A DNA stretch of 64,000 bases. It comes from Kineosphaera limosa NBRC 100340. Its GTDB lineage: Bacteria; Actinomycetota; Actinomycetes; Actinomycetales; Dermatophilaceae. Below are positions 17,229 through 25,637 of this stretch, piece by piece. The notes below the pieces were generated by a model that was not told where the DNA came from, did no database searches, and saw only the letters and a program-made list of their open reading frames with translations. Both the position numbers and the translations under genes were made by a program. How positions within the stretch are numbered: position 1 is the stretch's first letter; each line of letters opens with the position of its first letter. The stretch lies in the NCBI RefSeq assembly GCF_000298215.1, contig NZ_BAHD01000011.1, forward strand, positions 1 through 64,000. Direction: 5' to 3'.

Positions 17229-18758
17229 TCAGATGTCGCGGAAGGTTTCTACCGTGGCGCCGAGGGCGTTGAGGCGGCGGGCGAGGTCCTCGTAGCCGCG
17301 GTTGATGACGTAGACGTTGCGCAGCACCGACGTGCCGGGGGCCGCCAGCATGGCGATGAGCACCACGACACCCGGCCGCAGCGCCGGCGGGCAGATGACC
17401 TCGGCGGCGCGCCAGCGGGTGGGGCCGTCGATGAGCACGCGGTGCGGGTCGAGCAGCTGCACCTTGGCGCCGACCTTCGTCAGCTCCGTCAGGTAGATCG
17501 CCCGGTTCTCGTACACCCAGTCGTGGATCATCGTGCGACCCTCCGCGCACGCCGCGATGAGGGCGAAGAACGGCAGGTTGTCGATGTTCAACCCCGGGAA
17601 CGGCATCGGGTGGATCTTGTCGATCGGCGCCTTCAGCGGCCCCGGAATGGTCGTGAGGTCGACCAGTCGGGTCTGCTCGTTGGCGGAGAAGTACTCCTGC
17701 GACAGGTCGTACTTCATGCCCATCTCGGTGAGCAGCGCCAGCTCGATCTCCATGAATTCGATCGGCACACGGCGGATCGTGATGGACGACTTGGTGACGA
17801 CCGCGGCCGCCAGCAGGCTCATCGCCTCGATCGGGTCTTCGCTGGGGGAGTATTCGACGTCGACGTCGATCTGCTTGCGGCCCTGAACGGTCAGCGTCGT
17901 GCTGCCGATGCCGTCGATGCGCACGCCGAGCTTCTCGAGGAAGAAGCACAGGTCCTGCACCATGTAGTTGGGACTCGCGTTGCGGATGACCGTGGTGCCC
18001 TCGTAGCGGGCCGCCGCCATGAGGGCGTTTTCGGTCACCGTGTCGCCGCGCTCGGTGAGCACGATGGCACGCGACGGGGTGACGTCGGCGTCGACCTTGG
18101 CCAGGTACAGCCCGTTGGTCGCCTCGACCGTCAGCCCGAAGTGTCGCAGCGCGGTCATGTGGGGCTCGATCGTGCGCGATCCCAGGTCGCACCCGCCCGC
18201 GTAGGGCAGCGAGAACTCGTCGAACTCGTGCAGCAGCGGGCCGAAGAACATGATGATCGTGCGGGTGCGGCGGGCCGCCTCCTCGTCCATTGCGTCGAGG
18301 TCGACGCGCGCGGGTGGCGTGATCTCCAGGTCGTTGCTGTCGGGCAGCCAGCGCGTGCGTACGCCGATCGAGGCGAGCACCTCGAGAATCCGGTTGACCT
18401 CTTCGATCCGGGCCAGGTTGCGCAAGGTGGTGCGTCCGCGGTTCAGCAGCGAGGCGCAGAGCAGGGCGACGGCGGCGTTCTTGCTCGTCTTGACGTCGAT
18501 GGAGCCGGTGAGCTTGGTGCCGCCCTCGATCCGCAGGTGCTGCGGGCCCGAGGTGCCGAGCGAGACGAACTGGCTGTCGAGGTTCTCGCCGATGCGCGAG
18601 AGCATCTCAAGACTGAGGTTCTGTTTGCCCTGCTCGATGCGGGCGACGGCGCTCTGGGACGTGCCGAGTAGCTCGGCCAACTCGTTCTGCGTCATGCCCT
18701 GGTGCCTGCGTGCATCGCGGATGAGGGTGCCGATGCGTGCGAGGTACGTGTCACTCAT
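17229..18758 (-). CDS. MurA-type enolpyruvyl transferase with N-terminal XRE helix-turn-helix
   Basis: 509 residues, about 85 longer than ordinary MurA. Residues about 8-62 form an XRE-type HTH (GMTQNELAELLGTSQSAVAR). The rest is a full UDP-GlcNAc 1-carboxyvinyltransferase-like domain: SKNAAVALL (Lys93-Asn94, matching E. coli Lys22-Asn23), AGGCDLGSRTIEPH with Cys190 at the position of catalytic Cys115, NIDNLPFFALIAACAEG with the catalytic Asp, and RGYEDLARRLNALGA with the late Arg. It could make UDP-GlcNAc-enolpyruvate for peptidoglycan, sense a wall precursor, or both. SD GGAGG lies upstream of ATG 18758. A small dyad lies in its promoter. Confidence 0.9.
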   Translation of the reverse strand: MSDTYLARIGTLIRDARRHQGMTQNELAELLGTSQSAVARIEQGKQNLSLEMLSRIGENLDSQFVSLGTSGPQHLRIEGGTKLTGSIDVKTSKNAAVALLCASLLNRGRTTLRNLARIEEVNRILEVLASIGVRTRWLPDSNDLEITPPARVDLDAMDEEAARRTRTIIMFFGPLLHEFDEFSLPYAGGCDLGSRTIEPHMTALRHFGLTVEATNGLYLAKVDADVTPSRAIVLTERGDTVTENALMAAARYEGTTVIRNASPNYMVQDLCFFLEKLGVRIDGIGSTTLTVQGRKQIDVDVEYSPSEDPIEAMSLLAAAVVTKSSITIRRVPIEFMEIELALLTEMGMKYDLSQEYFSANEQTRLVDLTTIPGPLKAPIDKIHPMPFPGLNIDNLPFFALIAACAEGRTMIHDWVYENRAIYLTELTKVGAKVQLLDPHRVLIDGPTRWRAAEVICPPALRPGVVVLIAMLAAPGTSVLRNVYVINRGYEDLARRLNALGATVETFRDI

Positions 18759-18772
18759 GCCTCCGATGCTAG

Positions 18773-18784
18773 CTCATATGTGAG
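18773..18784. promoter_or_regulatory. Small dyad upstream of the HTH-MurA gene
   Basis: CTCATATGTGAG pairs CTCA with TGAG around TATG, 14 bases upstream of the ATG at 18758. An XRE-type HTH protein often binds such a site at its own promoter. The repeat is short, so this is only a candidate. Confidence 0.3.
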
Positions 18785-18894
18785 ATACCGCGAGCCAACC
18801 GGGCCTGGTGGATATCGCCTCACTATGTCAGCACGACAAGCAGGGTGTCACGCGACGCGCCCAAAACCTGGACACTCGTCCCATAGTGCCACGA

Positions 18895-18933
18895 ACGGCG
18901 CCACATCCCCGGATGTTGGGGGCGTGGCGCCGT
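18895..18933. terminator. Strong hairpin between the MurA-like and beta-oxidation genes
   Basis: ACGGCGCCAC (18895-18904) pairs with GTGGCGCCGT (18924-18933), with a further CCCC/GGGG pairing inside. It lies 26 bases beyond the start side of the HTH-MurA gene and just past the stop of the beta-oxidation gene at 18960 (minus strand), whose transcript it probably ends. Confidence 0.65.
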
Positions 18934-18959
18934 CCTGGTCGTAACTGTGGGCGCGTCGT

Positions 18960-21086
18960 TCACTTGCCCGCGTCGGCCACCCCCGGCGGCAGGAAGCGTT
19001 GCCCGGTGACCCGCTCGGAGATGCCCTCGCGGTCCAGCAGCGGCGTCAACCCGCCGTTCCAGAAGGCGAAGCCGGAGCCGGTGATCATGCCCAGATCGAT
19101 GTCCATCGGGGCCGCGACGACCCCCTCGTCGAGCATTCGTCGCGCCTCGTCGGCCAGCGCCTGCAGGGTGGTGGTCCGCACCTGCTCGGCGTCCAGCTCG
19201 ACCGGTTGGGCCGGGCTCGGCAGCAGTGCCAGGGCCTGCTCATCGAGGTGTGCGCTGTCGGCGTCGTGCCGGTAGACACCCCGCCGACCCGCCTCGACCA
19301 GGGCCTTCAGCCCGACGGGTACGGCGAATCGGTCGGGAAAGGCCGCGGCCAGAGTCTCGTTGTTGTGCAACGCGATCGCTGGCCCAACCAGCTCTATGAG
19401 CACGTACGGGCTCATCGGCGTGACTCCGGCGAAGGCCTTCTCGATGGTCGCGATGGGGGTGCCCGCGTCGGCGATCGCGCCGAGCTGCGACATGAAGCGA
19501 CCGAGCAGCCGGTTGACGATGAAACTGGGGGAGTCGCTGACCAGGATCGCCGTCTTCTTCAGCGCCTTGGCCGTCGCAAAGGCGGTCGCCAGCGTCGCGT
19601 CGTCGGTCGCGCCGCCTTTGACGATCTCCAGCAGCGGCATCACCGCGACGGGGTTGAAGAAGTGGAAGCCGACGACCCGCTCGGGGTGCGCCAGCTGCGC
19701 GGCCATCGTCGTGATCGACAGCGAGGAGGTGTTGGTCGCAAGCACCGCCTCCGGGCTGACGACGGCCTCGACCTGGGCCAGCACCTGCTGCTTGACCGAC
19801 ATCTCCTCGAAGACCGCCTCGATGACGAAATCGGCGTCCGCGAAGGCGCTCTTGTCCGTGTCACCGGTGATGAGAGCCCGTAGCCGGTTGGCCTCGTCCG
19901 AACTCACGCGACCCTTTGCAACGAGTTTGTCGATCTCGTCCGTGACATATTGCACGCCCTTGGCGACCCGCTCCTCGTCGAGGTCCGTCATGACGACGGG
20001 CACGTGCAACCGGCGCAGGAACAGCAGCGCCAGCTGGCCGGCCATGAGCCCGGCACCGACGATCCCGACCTTGGTCACCGGGCGGGCCAGCGACTTGTCG
20101 GGGGCTCCCGCGGGGCGTCGGGCGCGCTTCTGCACGAGGTCGAAGGCGTAGAGCCCGGCGCGCAGCTGCGGGCTCATGAGGCTGTCGGCGATCGCCTCGT
20201 CCTCGGCCGCGAACGCCGCCGCGCGCTCCGCGGTCCGCGCCCCGGCGAGCAGCTCCAGCGCCCGTAGGGGAGCCGGCGCGGCCCCGCCGGTCTTGGCCTC
20301 GACCAGCCCGCGGGCGGTCTCGATGACCCTCGCCCAGTGCTGCTCGTCGCGCTCGATCGGCGCTCGCTGCACGGTGATCGAGCCGTGCAGAACCCCGGCG
20401 GCCCAGCGGATCGACTCCACGATGAAGTCGGCCGGCTCCAGCAGTACGTCGGCCATGCCGAGCTTGGCCGCCTGAGGGCCGGTGAGCATGCGGTTGGTGT
20501 TCAGCGGGTTCTCGATGACGACCTTGACGGCGTTCTTGATGCCGATGAGGTTGGGCAGCCAGAAGCAGCCGCCCCACCCGGGAACGAGCCCCAGGAAACA
20601 CTCGGGCAGCGCCACGGCGGGCACGGAGGCGCTGATCGTGCGGTAGTCGCACGCCAGGGTCAGTTCGACGCCACCGCCCATCACGGCACCGTTGATGAAC
20701 GCGAAGGTCGGCACCGGCAGGTCGGCGATCGCGGAGTACACGTCGTGCCCGAGCCGCGCGATGGCCAGCGCGTCGTCGCGGCCGCGCAACTTGGCCACCC
20801 CGGTCAGGTCGGCGCCGACCGCGAAGATGAACGGCTTGCCGGTGAAGGCCACCGCCGCGATCTGCCCCGCCCGCGCGCGCTCGGCCAGAGCGTCGACGAC
20901 CTCCTTGAGGCCGTTCATCCCGTGCGGGCCCAGGGTGTTGGGCTTGGTGTGGTCGTGCCCGTTGTCGAGGGTGACCAGCGCCAGCGTGCCGCCGCCCGGC
21001 AGGGCGACATCGCGCACCAGGGACTTGGTGACGACCTCGTCGTCGAAGACGCTGGTCAGGTCGGTGGTCAGATCGGTGCTGCTCAT
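18960..21086 (-). CDS. Fatty-acid oxidation multifunctional protein (enoyl-CoA hydratase/3-hydroxyacyl-CoA dehydrogenase)
   Basis: FadB/FadJ-type protein of 708 residues. N-terminal crotonase domain: GKPFIFAVGADLTG and GGGVELTLACDYRTIS with a catalytic Glu. Central NAD-binding hydroxyacyl-CoA dehydrogenase: VGIVGAGLMAGQLALLF, then VVGFHFFNPVAVMPLLEIV and SDSPSFIVNRLLGRFM. C-terminal dehydrogenase dimerisation domain follows. The dinucleotide motif reads GAGLMAGQ rather than the usual GAGxMGxG. ATG 21086 overlaps the thiolase stop by 4 bases; together they form a beta-oxidation operon. Confidence 0.94.
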   Translation of the reverse strand: MSSTDLTTDLTSVFDDEVVTKSLVRDVALPGGGTLALVTLDNGHDHTKPNTLGPHGMNGLKEVVDALAERARAGQIAAVAFTGKPFIFAVGADLTGVAKLRGRDDALAIARLGHDVYSAIADLPVPTFAFINGAVMGGGVELTLACDYRTISASVPAVALPECFLGLVPGWGGCFWLPNLIGIKNAVKVVIENPLNTNRMLTGPQAAKLGMADVLLEPADFIVESIRWAAGVLHGSITVQRAPIERDEQHWARVIETARGLVEAKTGGAAPAPLRALELLAGARTAERAAAFAAEDEAIADSLMSPQLRAGLYAFDLVQKRARRPAGAPDKSLARPVTKVGIVGAGLMAGQLALLFLRRLHVPVVMTDLDEERVAKGVQYVTDEIDKLVAKGRVSSDEANRLRALITGDTDKSAFADADFVIEAVFEEMSVKQQVLAQVEAVVSPEAVLATNTSSLSITTMAAQLAHPERVVGFHFFNPVAVMPLLEIVKGGATDDATLATAFATAKALKKTAILVSDSPSFIVNRLLGRFMSQLGAIADAGTPIATIEKAFAGVTPMSPYVLIELVGPAIALHNNETLAAAFPDRFAVPVGLKALVEAGRRGVYRHDADSAHLDEQALALLPSPAQPVELDAEQVRTTTLQALADEARRMLDEGVVAAPMDIDLGMITGSGFAFWNGGLTPLLDREGISERVTGQRFLPPGVADAGK

Positions 21087-22339
21087 GCTGCGTCCTCGGT
21101 GTCCTGGGTGCTCGTGATCTGCGCTGCGGCCGCGTCGGCGGCGGGGGTGAGGTTCTCCCAGATGACGGCGGCGCCCATGCCGATGCCGATGCACATCGCG
21201 GTCATGCCGTAGCGGGCCGACGGGTCCTGCTCGAACTCTCGGGCGAGCTGGGTCATGAGCCGCACCCCGGAGGAGGCCAGCGGGTGTCCGGTGGCGATCG
21301 CGCCGCCCCAGGGATTCACCCGGGCGTCGTCGTCGGCGATCCCGAAGTGCTCCAGGAACGCCAGTACCTGCACCGCGAACGCCTCGTTGATCTCGAAGAG
21401 GTCGATGTCGTCGATGCTCAGGCCCGCCTGGGCCAGGGCCTTCTCCGCGGCCGGCACCGGCCCGACTCCCATGAACTCCGGCTCGACCCCAGCGAAGGAG
21501 AACGAGACCAGCCGCATCTTGGGCGTCAGCCCCAACTCGGCGGCGGCGTCGGCAGAGGCGATGAGGCACGCGGTCGCGCCGTCGTTGAGGCCGGCGGAGT
21601 TGCCCGCGGTCACGCGCCCGTGCGGGCGGAACGGAGTCTTGAGCTGCGCCAGAGCTTCCATCGTCACCCCGTCGCGGGGTGGCTCGTCGCGGGTCGCGAC
21701 CCCGTAGCCCAGCTCGGCGTGCCGCAGCGCGACCGGAACGAGGTCGGGGTCGATATGGCCGGCGTCGCGGGCGGCGGCGAACTTGGTCTGGCTGGCCACC
21801 GCGTAGGCGTCGGCCCGCTCCTTGGTGAGGGTGGGGAAGCGGTCGTGCAGGTTCTCGGCGGTCGAGCCCATGACGAGCGCGGAGGGGTCGACGAGCTTTT
21901 CGGCGATGATCCGCGGGTTGGGGTCGACGCCCTCGCCCATCGGGTGGCGGCCCATGTGCTCGACGCCACCGGCGATGGCGACGTCGACAGCGCCGAGGGC
22001 GATCTCGCCGGCGACGCTGGTCACGGCGGTGAGGGCGCCGGCGCACATGCGGTCGATGGAGTAGCCGGGCACGCTCTTGGGCAGGCCTGCCAGCAGCGCG
22101 GCCAGGCGCCCGATCGTCAGGCCCTGGTCGCCGATCTGGGTGGTCGCCGCGATCGCGACGTCGCCGACCCGCTCGGGTGGCAGCGCCGGGTTGCGGCGCA
22201 TGAGCTCGCGGATGCAGGCGATGACGAGGTCGTCGGCGCGAGTCTGGGCGTACATGCCCTTGTCGCCGGCCTTGCCGAACGGGGTGCGGACGCCGTCGAC
22301 GAAGACGATGTCGGGGCGGCTTACGGGCCTTTCGGGCAC
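21083..22339 (-). CDS. Acetyl-CoA acyltransferase (thiolase)
   Basis: Thiolase of 418 residues, the last step of beta-oxidation and partner of the downstream multifunctional protein. Catalytic Cys lies in DRMCAGALTAVTSVAG; FEINEAFAVQVLAF, the His in ATGHPLASSG and the second Cys in MTAMCIGIGMGAAV are all present. I chose GTG 22339 because AAGGGAG precedes it by six bases; an upstream in-frame start at 22390 lacks a site. First gene of the two-gene operon, with a small dyad at 22399-22412 upstream. Confidence 0.94.
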   Translation of the reverse strand: MPERPVSRPDIVFVDGVRTPFGKAGDKGMYAQTRADDLVIACIRELMRRNPALPPERVGDVAIAATTQIGDQGLTIGRLAALLAGLPKSVPGYSIDRMCAGALTAVTSVAGEIALGAVDVAIAGGVEHMGRHPMGEGVDPNPRIIAEKLVDPSALVMGSTAENLHDRFPTLTKERADAYAVASQTKFAAARDAGHIDPDLVPVALRHAELGYGVATRDEPPRDGVTMEALAQLKTPFRPHGRVTAGNSAGLNDGATACLIASADAAAELGLTPKMRLVSFSFAGVEPEFMGVGPVPAAEKALAQAGLSIDDIDLFEINEAFAVQVLAFLEHFGIADDDARVNPWGGAIATGHPLASSGVRLMTQLAREFEQDPSARYGMTAMCIGIGMGAAVIWENLTPAADAAAAQITSTQDTEDAA

Positions 22340-22398
22340 GGTATCTCCCTTGATGATGGGCCGCGGGGCGCGCGGCAGCGGTGCCTTCATCCCGTATG

Positions 22399-22412
22399 TT
22401 ACCGGCCAGTAG
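22399..22412. promoter_or_regulatory. Possible operator for the beta-oxidation operon
   Basis: TTACCGGCCAGTAG is an imperfect palindrome (TTAC-x-GGCC-x-GTAG) 60 bases upstream of the thiolase start. Position and form suit a TetR-type fatty-acid-oxidation repressor, but the match to any known site is not exact. Confidence 0.35.
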
Positions 22413-22445
22413 CTAATGTGTCATCCGCGCCGTGGGGCCTCGTGC

Positions 22446-22495
22446 GGTCGGTCGCGCTGCGCCGCTCAGGGGTCGGTCGCGCTGCGCCGCTCAGG
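22446..22495. repeat. Perfect 25-bp tandem duplication across the rnd stop codon
   Basis: Two identical 25-base units (22446-22470 and 22471-22495) followed by a partial third start GGTCG. The stop codon of the RNase D gene lies in the second unit, so the first unit is a downstream copy that repeats the end of the gene including its stop. The protein is unaffected. Confidence 0.9.
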
Positions 22496-23891
22496 GGTCG
22501 GGGTGCTCGGCCAGGGAGGCCCGGGTGAGCGGGGCGACGATGTCGACCTGCCACGGCCGGGCGCCGCGCCGGGCGAGCTCGTCGTCGACCTGTTCGGGCG
22601 ACGGCGGCGACCACAGCACGCGGCGTAGTACGTCGGGGGTGATGAGGTTCTCCAGCGGCACCGCGTTCTCTTCGGCGAAAGCCGTCAGCTCGGCTCGCAC
22701 CTGCGCGTGGCGGGCGGCGGCGGCAGCATTGCGGTCGGCCCAAGCGCGCACCGGCGGGGGAGCGTCGCTGGGCAGAGTGACCGGGGGCAGCTCGCCCTCG
22801 GGGCGCTCCAGGCCGGTGCGGATGGCGTTCAGCCACGTCTCGCCATAGCGTCCGACGGCCTTGTGTCGGCTGATGCTGGGCAGGTCGGCGCTGGTGCGGG
22901 GGGTGGCCTGGGCCAACTGCAGCAGGACGGCGTCGGGCAGTACCCGCCCGGCGGCGATGTCGCGGGTGCGGGCGATCTGATCGCGCGCGAGCCACAGGTC
23001 GCGCACGATCCCGACATTGCGGCGACCGCGAACTTTGTGGATGCCGGAGGTGCGCCGCCACGGGTCGACCCGCGGCGGTGGGCCGGTGAAGGAGAGCAGC
23101 GCCTCGAACTCCTGCCGAGCCCACTCCCACTTGCCCTGTTCTCGCAGGTCCGCCGCCACGGCGTCGCGCAGTTCGGCGAGCAACTCGACATCCAGGGCCG
23201 CGTAGCGCAGCCACGGCTCGGGCAACGGGCGAGTCGACCAGTCGACGGCCGAGTGCTCCTTGGCCAGACGCACGCCGAGATAGTGCTCGAGGACCGCCGA
23301 GAGCCCGACGCGCGGTAGGCCCGCCAGGCGACCGCCGAGCTCGGTGTCGAACAGCTGCTGGGGGCGCATGCCGACCTCGGCCAGGCACGGCAGGTCTTGC
23401 GTCGCGGCGTGCAGGATCCATTCGACGCCGGTCAGGGCGTCGGCGATCGGCTGCAGGTCGGGGCAGGCCACGGGGTCGATGAGCCAGGTGCCCGCGCCGT
23501 CGCGCCGCAGCTGCACCAGGTAGGCGCGCTGGCCGTAGCGGTATCCGGAGGCGCGTTCGGCGTCGACCCCGACGGGCCCGGTGCCGGCCGCCAGCGCCGC
23601 CGCGGCGCGCATGAGCGCACGCTCGTCGACCACCAGGTCGGGCATCCCGTCGGCCGGCATCGAGATGAGCGGCAGCTGCGGGGCGTCCGCGTCTTGGTCG
23701 GACGAAACTGCCGGCGACTCCGGCCGTGCCGGCGCGGGTTCGACAAACGGTGCGGGTTCGACAGACGGCGTGGGTTCGATGAACTGCGCGGGCACGGGTG
23801 GTGGTGTGGGGGCGGCCGAAGCCCCGGACCCAGGTGGCGCGGCCTGAGCGGGTTTGCCTGGCGGCCTGCCGGCCGATCGCTCGCGAGTCAC
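22491..23891 (-). CDS. Ribonuclease D-type 3'-5' exonuclease with HRDC domain
   Basis: 466-residue RNA-processing exonuclease. After about 75 residues of Pro/Ala-rich sequence with short repeats (VEPAPFVEPAPA), the DEDD domain shows VGVDAERASGYRY, ILHAATQDLPCLAEVG and YAALDVELLAELRDAV, giving the four acidic residues and Tyr. The HRDC-like segment follows (IARTRDIAAGRVLPDAVLLQ). Starts at GTG 23891. The disordered N-terminus is an actinobacterial extension relative to E. coli RNase D. Downstream of DUF3000, an arrangement I recall as common in actinobacteria. Confidence 0.92.
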   Translation of the reverse strand: MTRERSAGRPPGKPAQAAPPGSGASAAPTPPPVPAQFIEPTPSVEPAPFVEPAPARPESPAVSSDQDADAPQLPLISMPADGMPDLVVDERALMRAAAALAAGTGPVGVDAERASGYRYGQRAYLVQLRRDGAGTWLIDPVACPDLQPIADALTGVEWILHAATQDLPCLAEVGMRPQQLFDTELGGRLAGLPRVGLSAVLEHYLGVRLAKEHSAVDWSTRPLPEPWLRYAALDVELLAELRDAVAADLREQGKWEWARQEFEALLSFTGPPPRVDPWRRTSGIHKVRGRRNVGIVRDLWLARDQIARTRDIAAGRVLPDAVLLQLAQATPRTSADLPSISRHKAVGRYGETWLNAIRTGLERPEGELPPVTLPSDAPPPVRAWADRNAAAAARHAQVRAELTAFAEENAVPLENLITPDVLRRVLWSPPSPEQVDDELARRGARPWQVDIVAPLTRASLAEHPDP

Positions 23892-23910
23892 GGATGCCTC
23901 ACCCCGGGCC

Positions 23911-24489
23911 CTAGCGGCTGTGCCCGGACAGGGCGGTCACGCCCTGGGGCAGCGGCGGCAGTCCGGCGACGGTGCACAGCAATTCACTCCAGATCAGCAG
24001 GTGTTCGCCCAGGTCGGGTTCGGTGGGTGACCAACTGGCACGCACCTCGATCTCGACCTCGCCGTCGCGGTCGGCCAGCGCCCCGAAGCTCTCGGAGACG
24101 ACCCGAGTCACGGTGCCGCCGAGCGCGCGAAAACCGGCGCCGTTGGCGTGGATGGCGTCGGTGAGCCATGACCACCCGACCTCGCCGAGGAGGGGGTCGG
24201 CGCCGAGCTCGGGCTCCAGCCGGGCGCGCACGAAGGTGACGACGCGCCACGGGCTCTCCCACGCCTCCGGGCTGGCCGGGTCGAAGAGCACCACGAATCG
24301 CCCACTGGCCAGGGCGTCTTCGGACCCGGGGCGAACCACCTCAGCGGAGAGGGCGACGGAGTGCGGCGCGATGCGTTGCGGCGCCGGGATCTCCTCGAGG
24401 TGGATCTCGGGGCGTAGGCGCACCTGTGCCAGGGCGTCTGTTGCGTCCGCGAACTGTGCGGACGCGGCCCTGTCGGTGCGGCTGCTCAC
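23911..24489 (-). CDS. DUF3000 domain protein
   Basis: Conserved actinobacterial protein of 192 residues and unknown function. The wording (GVTALSGHSR near the C-terminus, WSWLTDAIHANGAGF, EVEIEVRASWSPTEPDLGEHL) is the DUF3000 family as I remember it. The GTG at 24489 starts at the conserved region; the frame upstream runs into the divergent hemE promoter. Cytoplasmic, no membrane segment. Gene order DUF3000 next to RNase D and hemE is typical of the phylum. Confidence 0.88.
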   Translation of the reverse strand: MSSRTDRAASAQFADATDALAQVRLRPEIHLEEIPAPQRIAPHSVALSAEVVRPGSEDALASGRFVVLFDPASPEAWESPWRVVTFVRARLEPELGADPLLGEVGWSWLTDAIHANGAGFRALGGTVTRVVSESFGALADRDGEVEIEVRASWSPTEPDLGEHLLIWSELLCTVAGLPPLPQGVTALSGHSR

Positions 24490-24560
24490 CTGTGGAAATG
24501 TAGGCGGCCGGCCCCCCGCCCGCCGTGCAACACGCCGAACGTGCGTGCGAGGATCGCGGG

Positions 24561-25628
24561 ATGGACCTCCGCAGCGACGCCGACACAGCATCCGCGACGG
24601 CCCACCCGCGCGACAGCCTGCTGGTGCGCGCGGCCCGCGGCCGACCCGGGTCGCGGCCGCCGGTGTGGTTCATGCGCCAGGCCGGTCGCAGCCTGCCGGA
24701 GTACCGTGCGATCCGCGAGGGCGTCGCGATGCTGGAGTCGTGCCGACGCCCCGAACTCGTCACGCAGATCACGCTGCAGCCGGTGCGTCGGCACGGGGTC
24801 GACGCGGCGATCTTCTTCAGCGACATCGTCGTTCCGCTCGCGGCGGTCGGTGTGGACCTCGACATCGTGCCGGGCGTGGGGCCGGTCGTCGCCCAGCCGT
24901 TCGCCACCCGCGCCGACCTCGACCGGCTGCCCGCACTGACTCCGGAACACGTCCCGGACATCACGGAGTCGGTGCGCCTGCTCGTCGCCGAACTGGGCCC
25001 GACGCCGCTCATCGGTTTCGCCGGAGCCCCCTTCACCCTCGCCTCCTACCTCGTGGAGGGCGGGCCGAGCAAGACGCACGCGCGCACCAAGGCGCTCATG
25101 CACGCCGACCCGCAGCTGTGGCACGACCTGTGCGCTCGGCTCGCGCAGATCTCCGGGGCCTTCCTGCAGATCCAGGTCGCCGCCGGCGCCAGCGCCATCC
25201 AGCTCTTCGACAGTTGGGCCGGGGCGCTGTCGTTGGCGGACTATGTGCAGTTCGTGCAGCCGCACTCGCGCGTGGCGCTGGCCGCCGTCGCGGAGCTGGA
25301 CGTGCCGCGCATCCACTTCGGCGTCGGCACCGGCGAGCTGCTCGCCGCGATGGGCGACGCGGGAGCGGAGGTCGTGGGTGTCGACTTCCGCGTCGACCTG
25401 GCCGAGGCTGCGCAGCGCCTGGGCGGTAGGTACGCCGTGCAGGGCAACCTCGACCCGGCCCTGCTGTTCGCCCCGTGGGAGGTCGTCGAAGCGCAGGTGC
25501 GTCGCATCGTCGAGCAGGGCCGCACCGCGCCGGGGCACATCTTCAACCTCGGCCACGGCGTGCCCCCCGAAACCGACCCCGACGTGCTGACCCGCATCGT
25601 CGACCTCGTCAAGAGCCTGGCGACGTAG
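24561..25628 (+). CDS. hemE: Uroporphyrinogen decarboxylase
   Basis: Converts uroporphyrinogen III to coproporphyrinogen III in heme synthesis; 355 residues. Signature 1 [16 protein letters not shown] and the following [37 protein letters not shown] and the C-terminal [16 protein letters not shown] are all present. Divergent from DUF3000. In many actinobacteria hemY and hemQ follow directly; here a DUF4349 gene and a YczE/MocR pair intervene before hemQ at 29265 and no hemY is seen in the window. Confidence 0.97.
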   Translation: MDLRSDADTASATAHPRDSLLVRAARGRPGSRPPVWFMRQAGRSLPEYRAIREGVAMLESCRRPELVTQITLQPVRRHGVDAAIFFSDIVVPLAAVGVDLDIVPGVGPVVAQPFATRADLDRLPALTPEHVPDITESVRLLVAELGPTPLIGFAGAPFTLASYLVEGGPSKTHARTKALMHADPQLWHDLCARLAQISGAFLQIQVAAGASAIQLFDSWAGALSLADYVQFVQPHSRVALAAVAELDVPRIHFGVGTGELLAAMGDAGAEVVGVDFRVDLAEAAQRLGGRYAVQGNLDPALLFAPWEVVEAQVRRIVEQGRTAPGHIFNLGHGVPPETDPDVLTRIVDLVKSLAT

Positions 25629-25637
25629 CGGGCGCTT

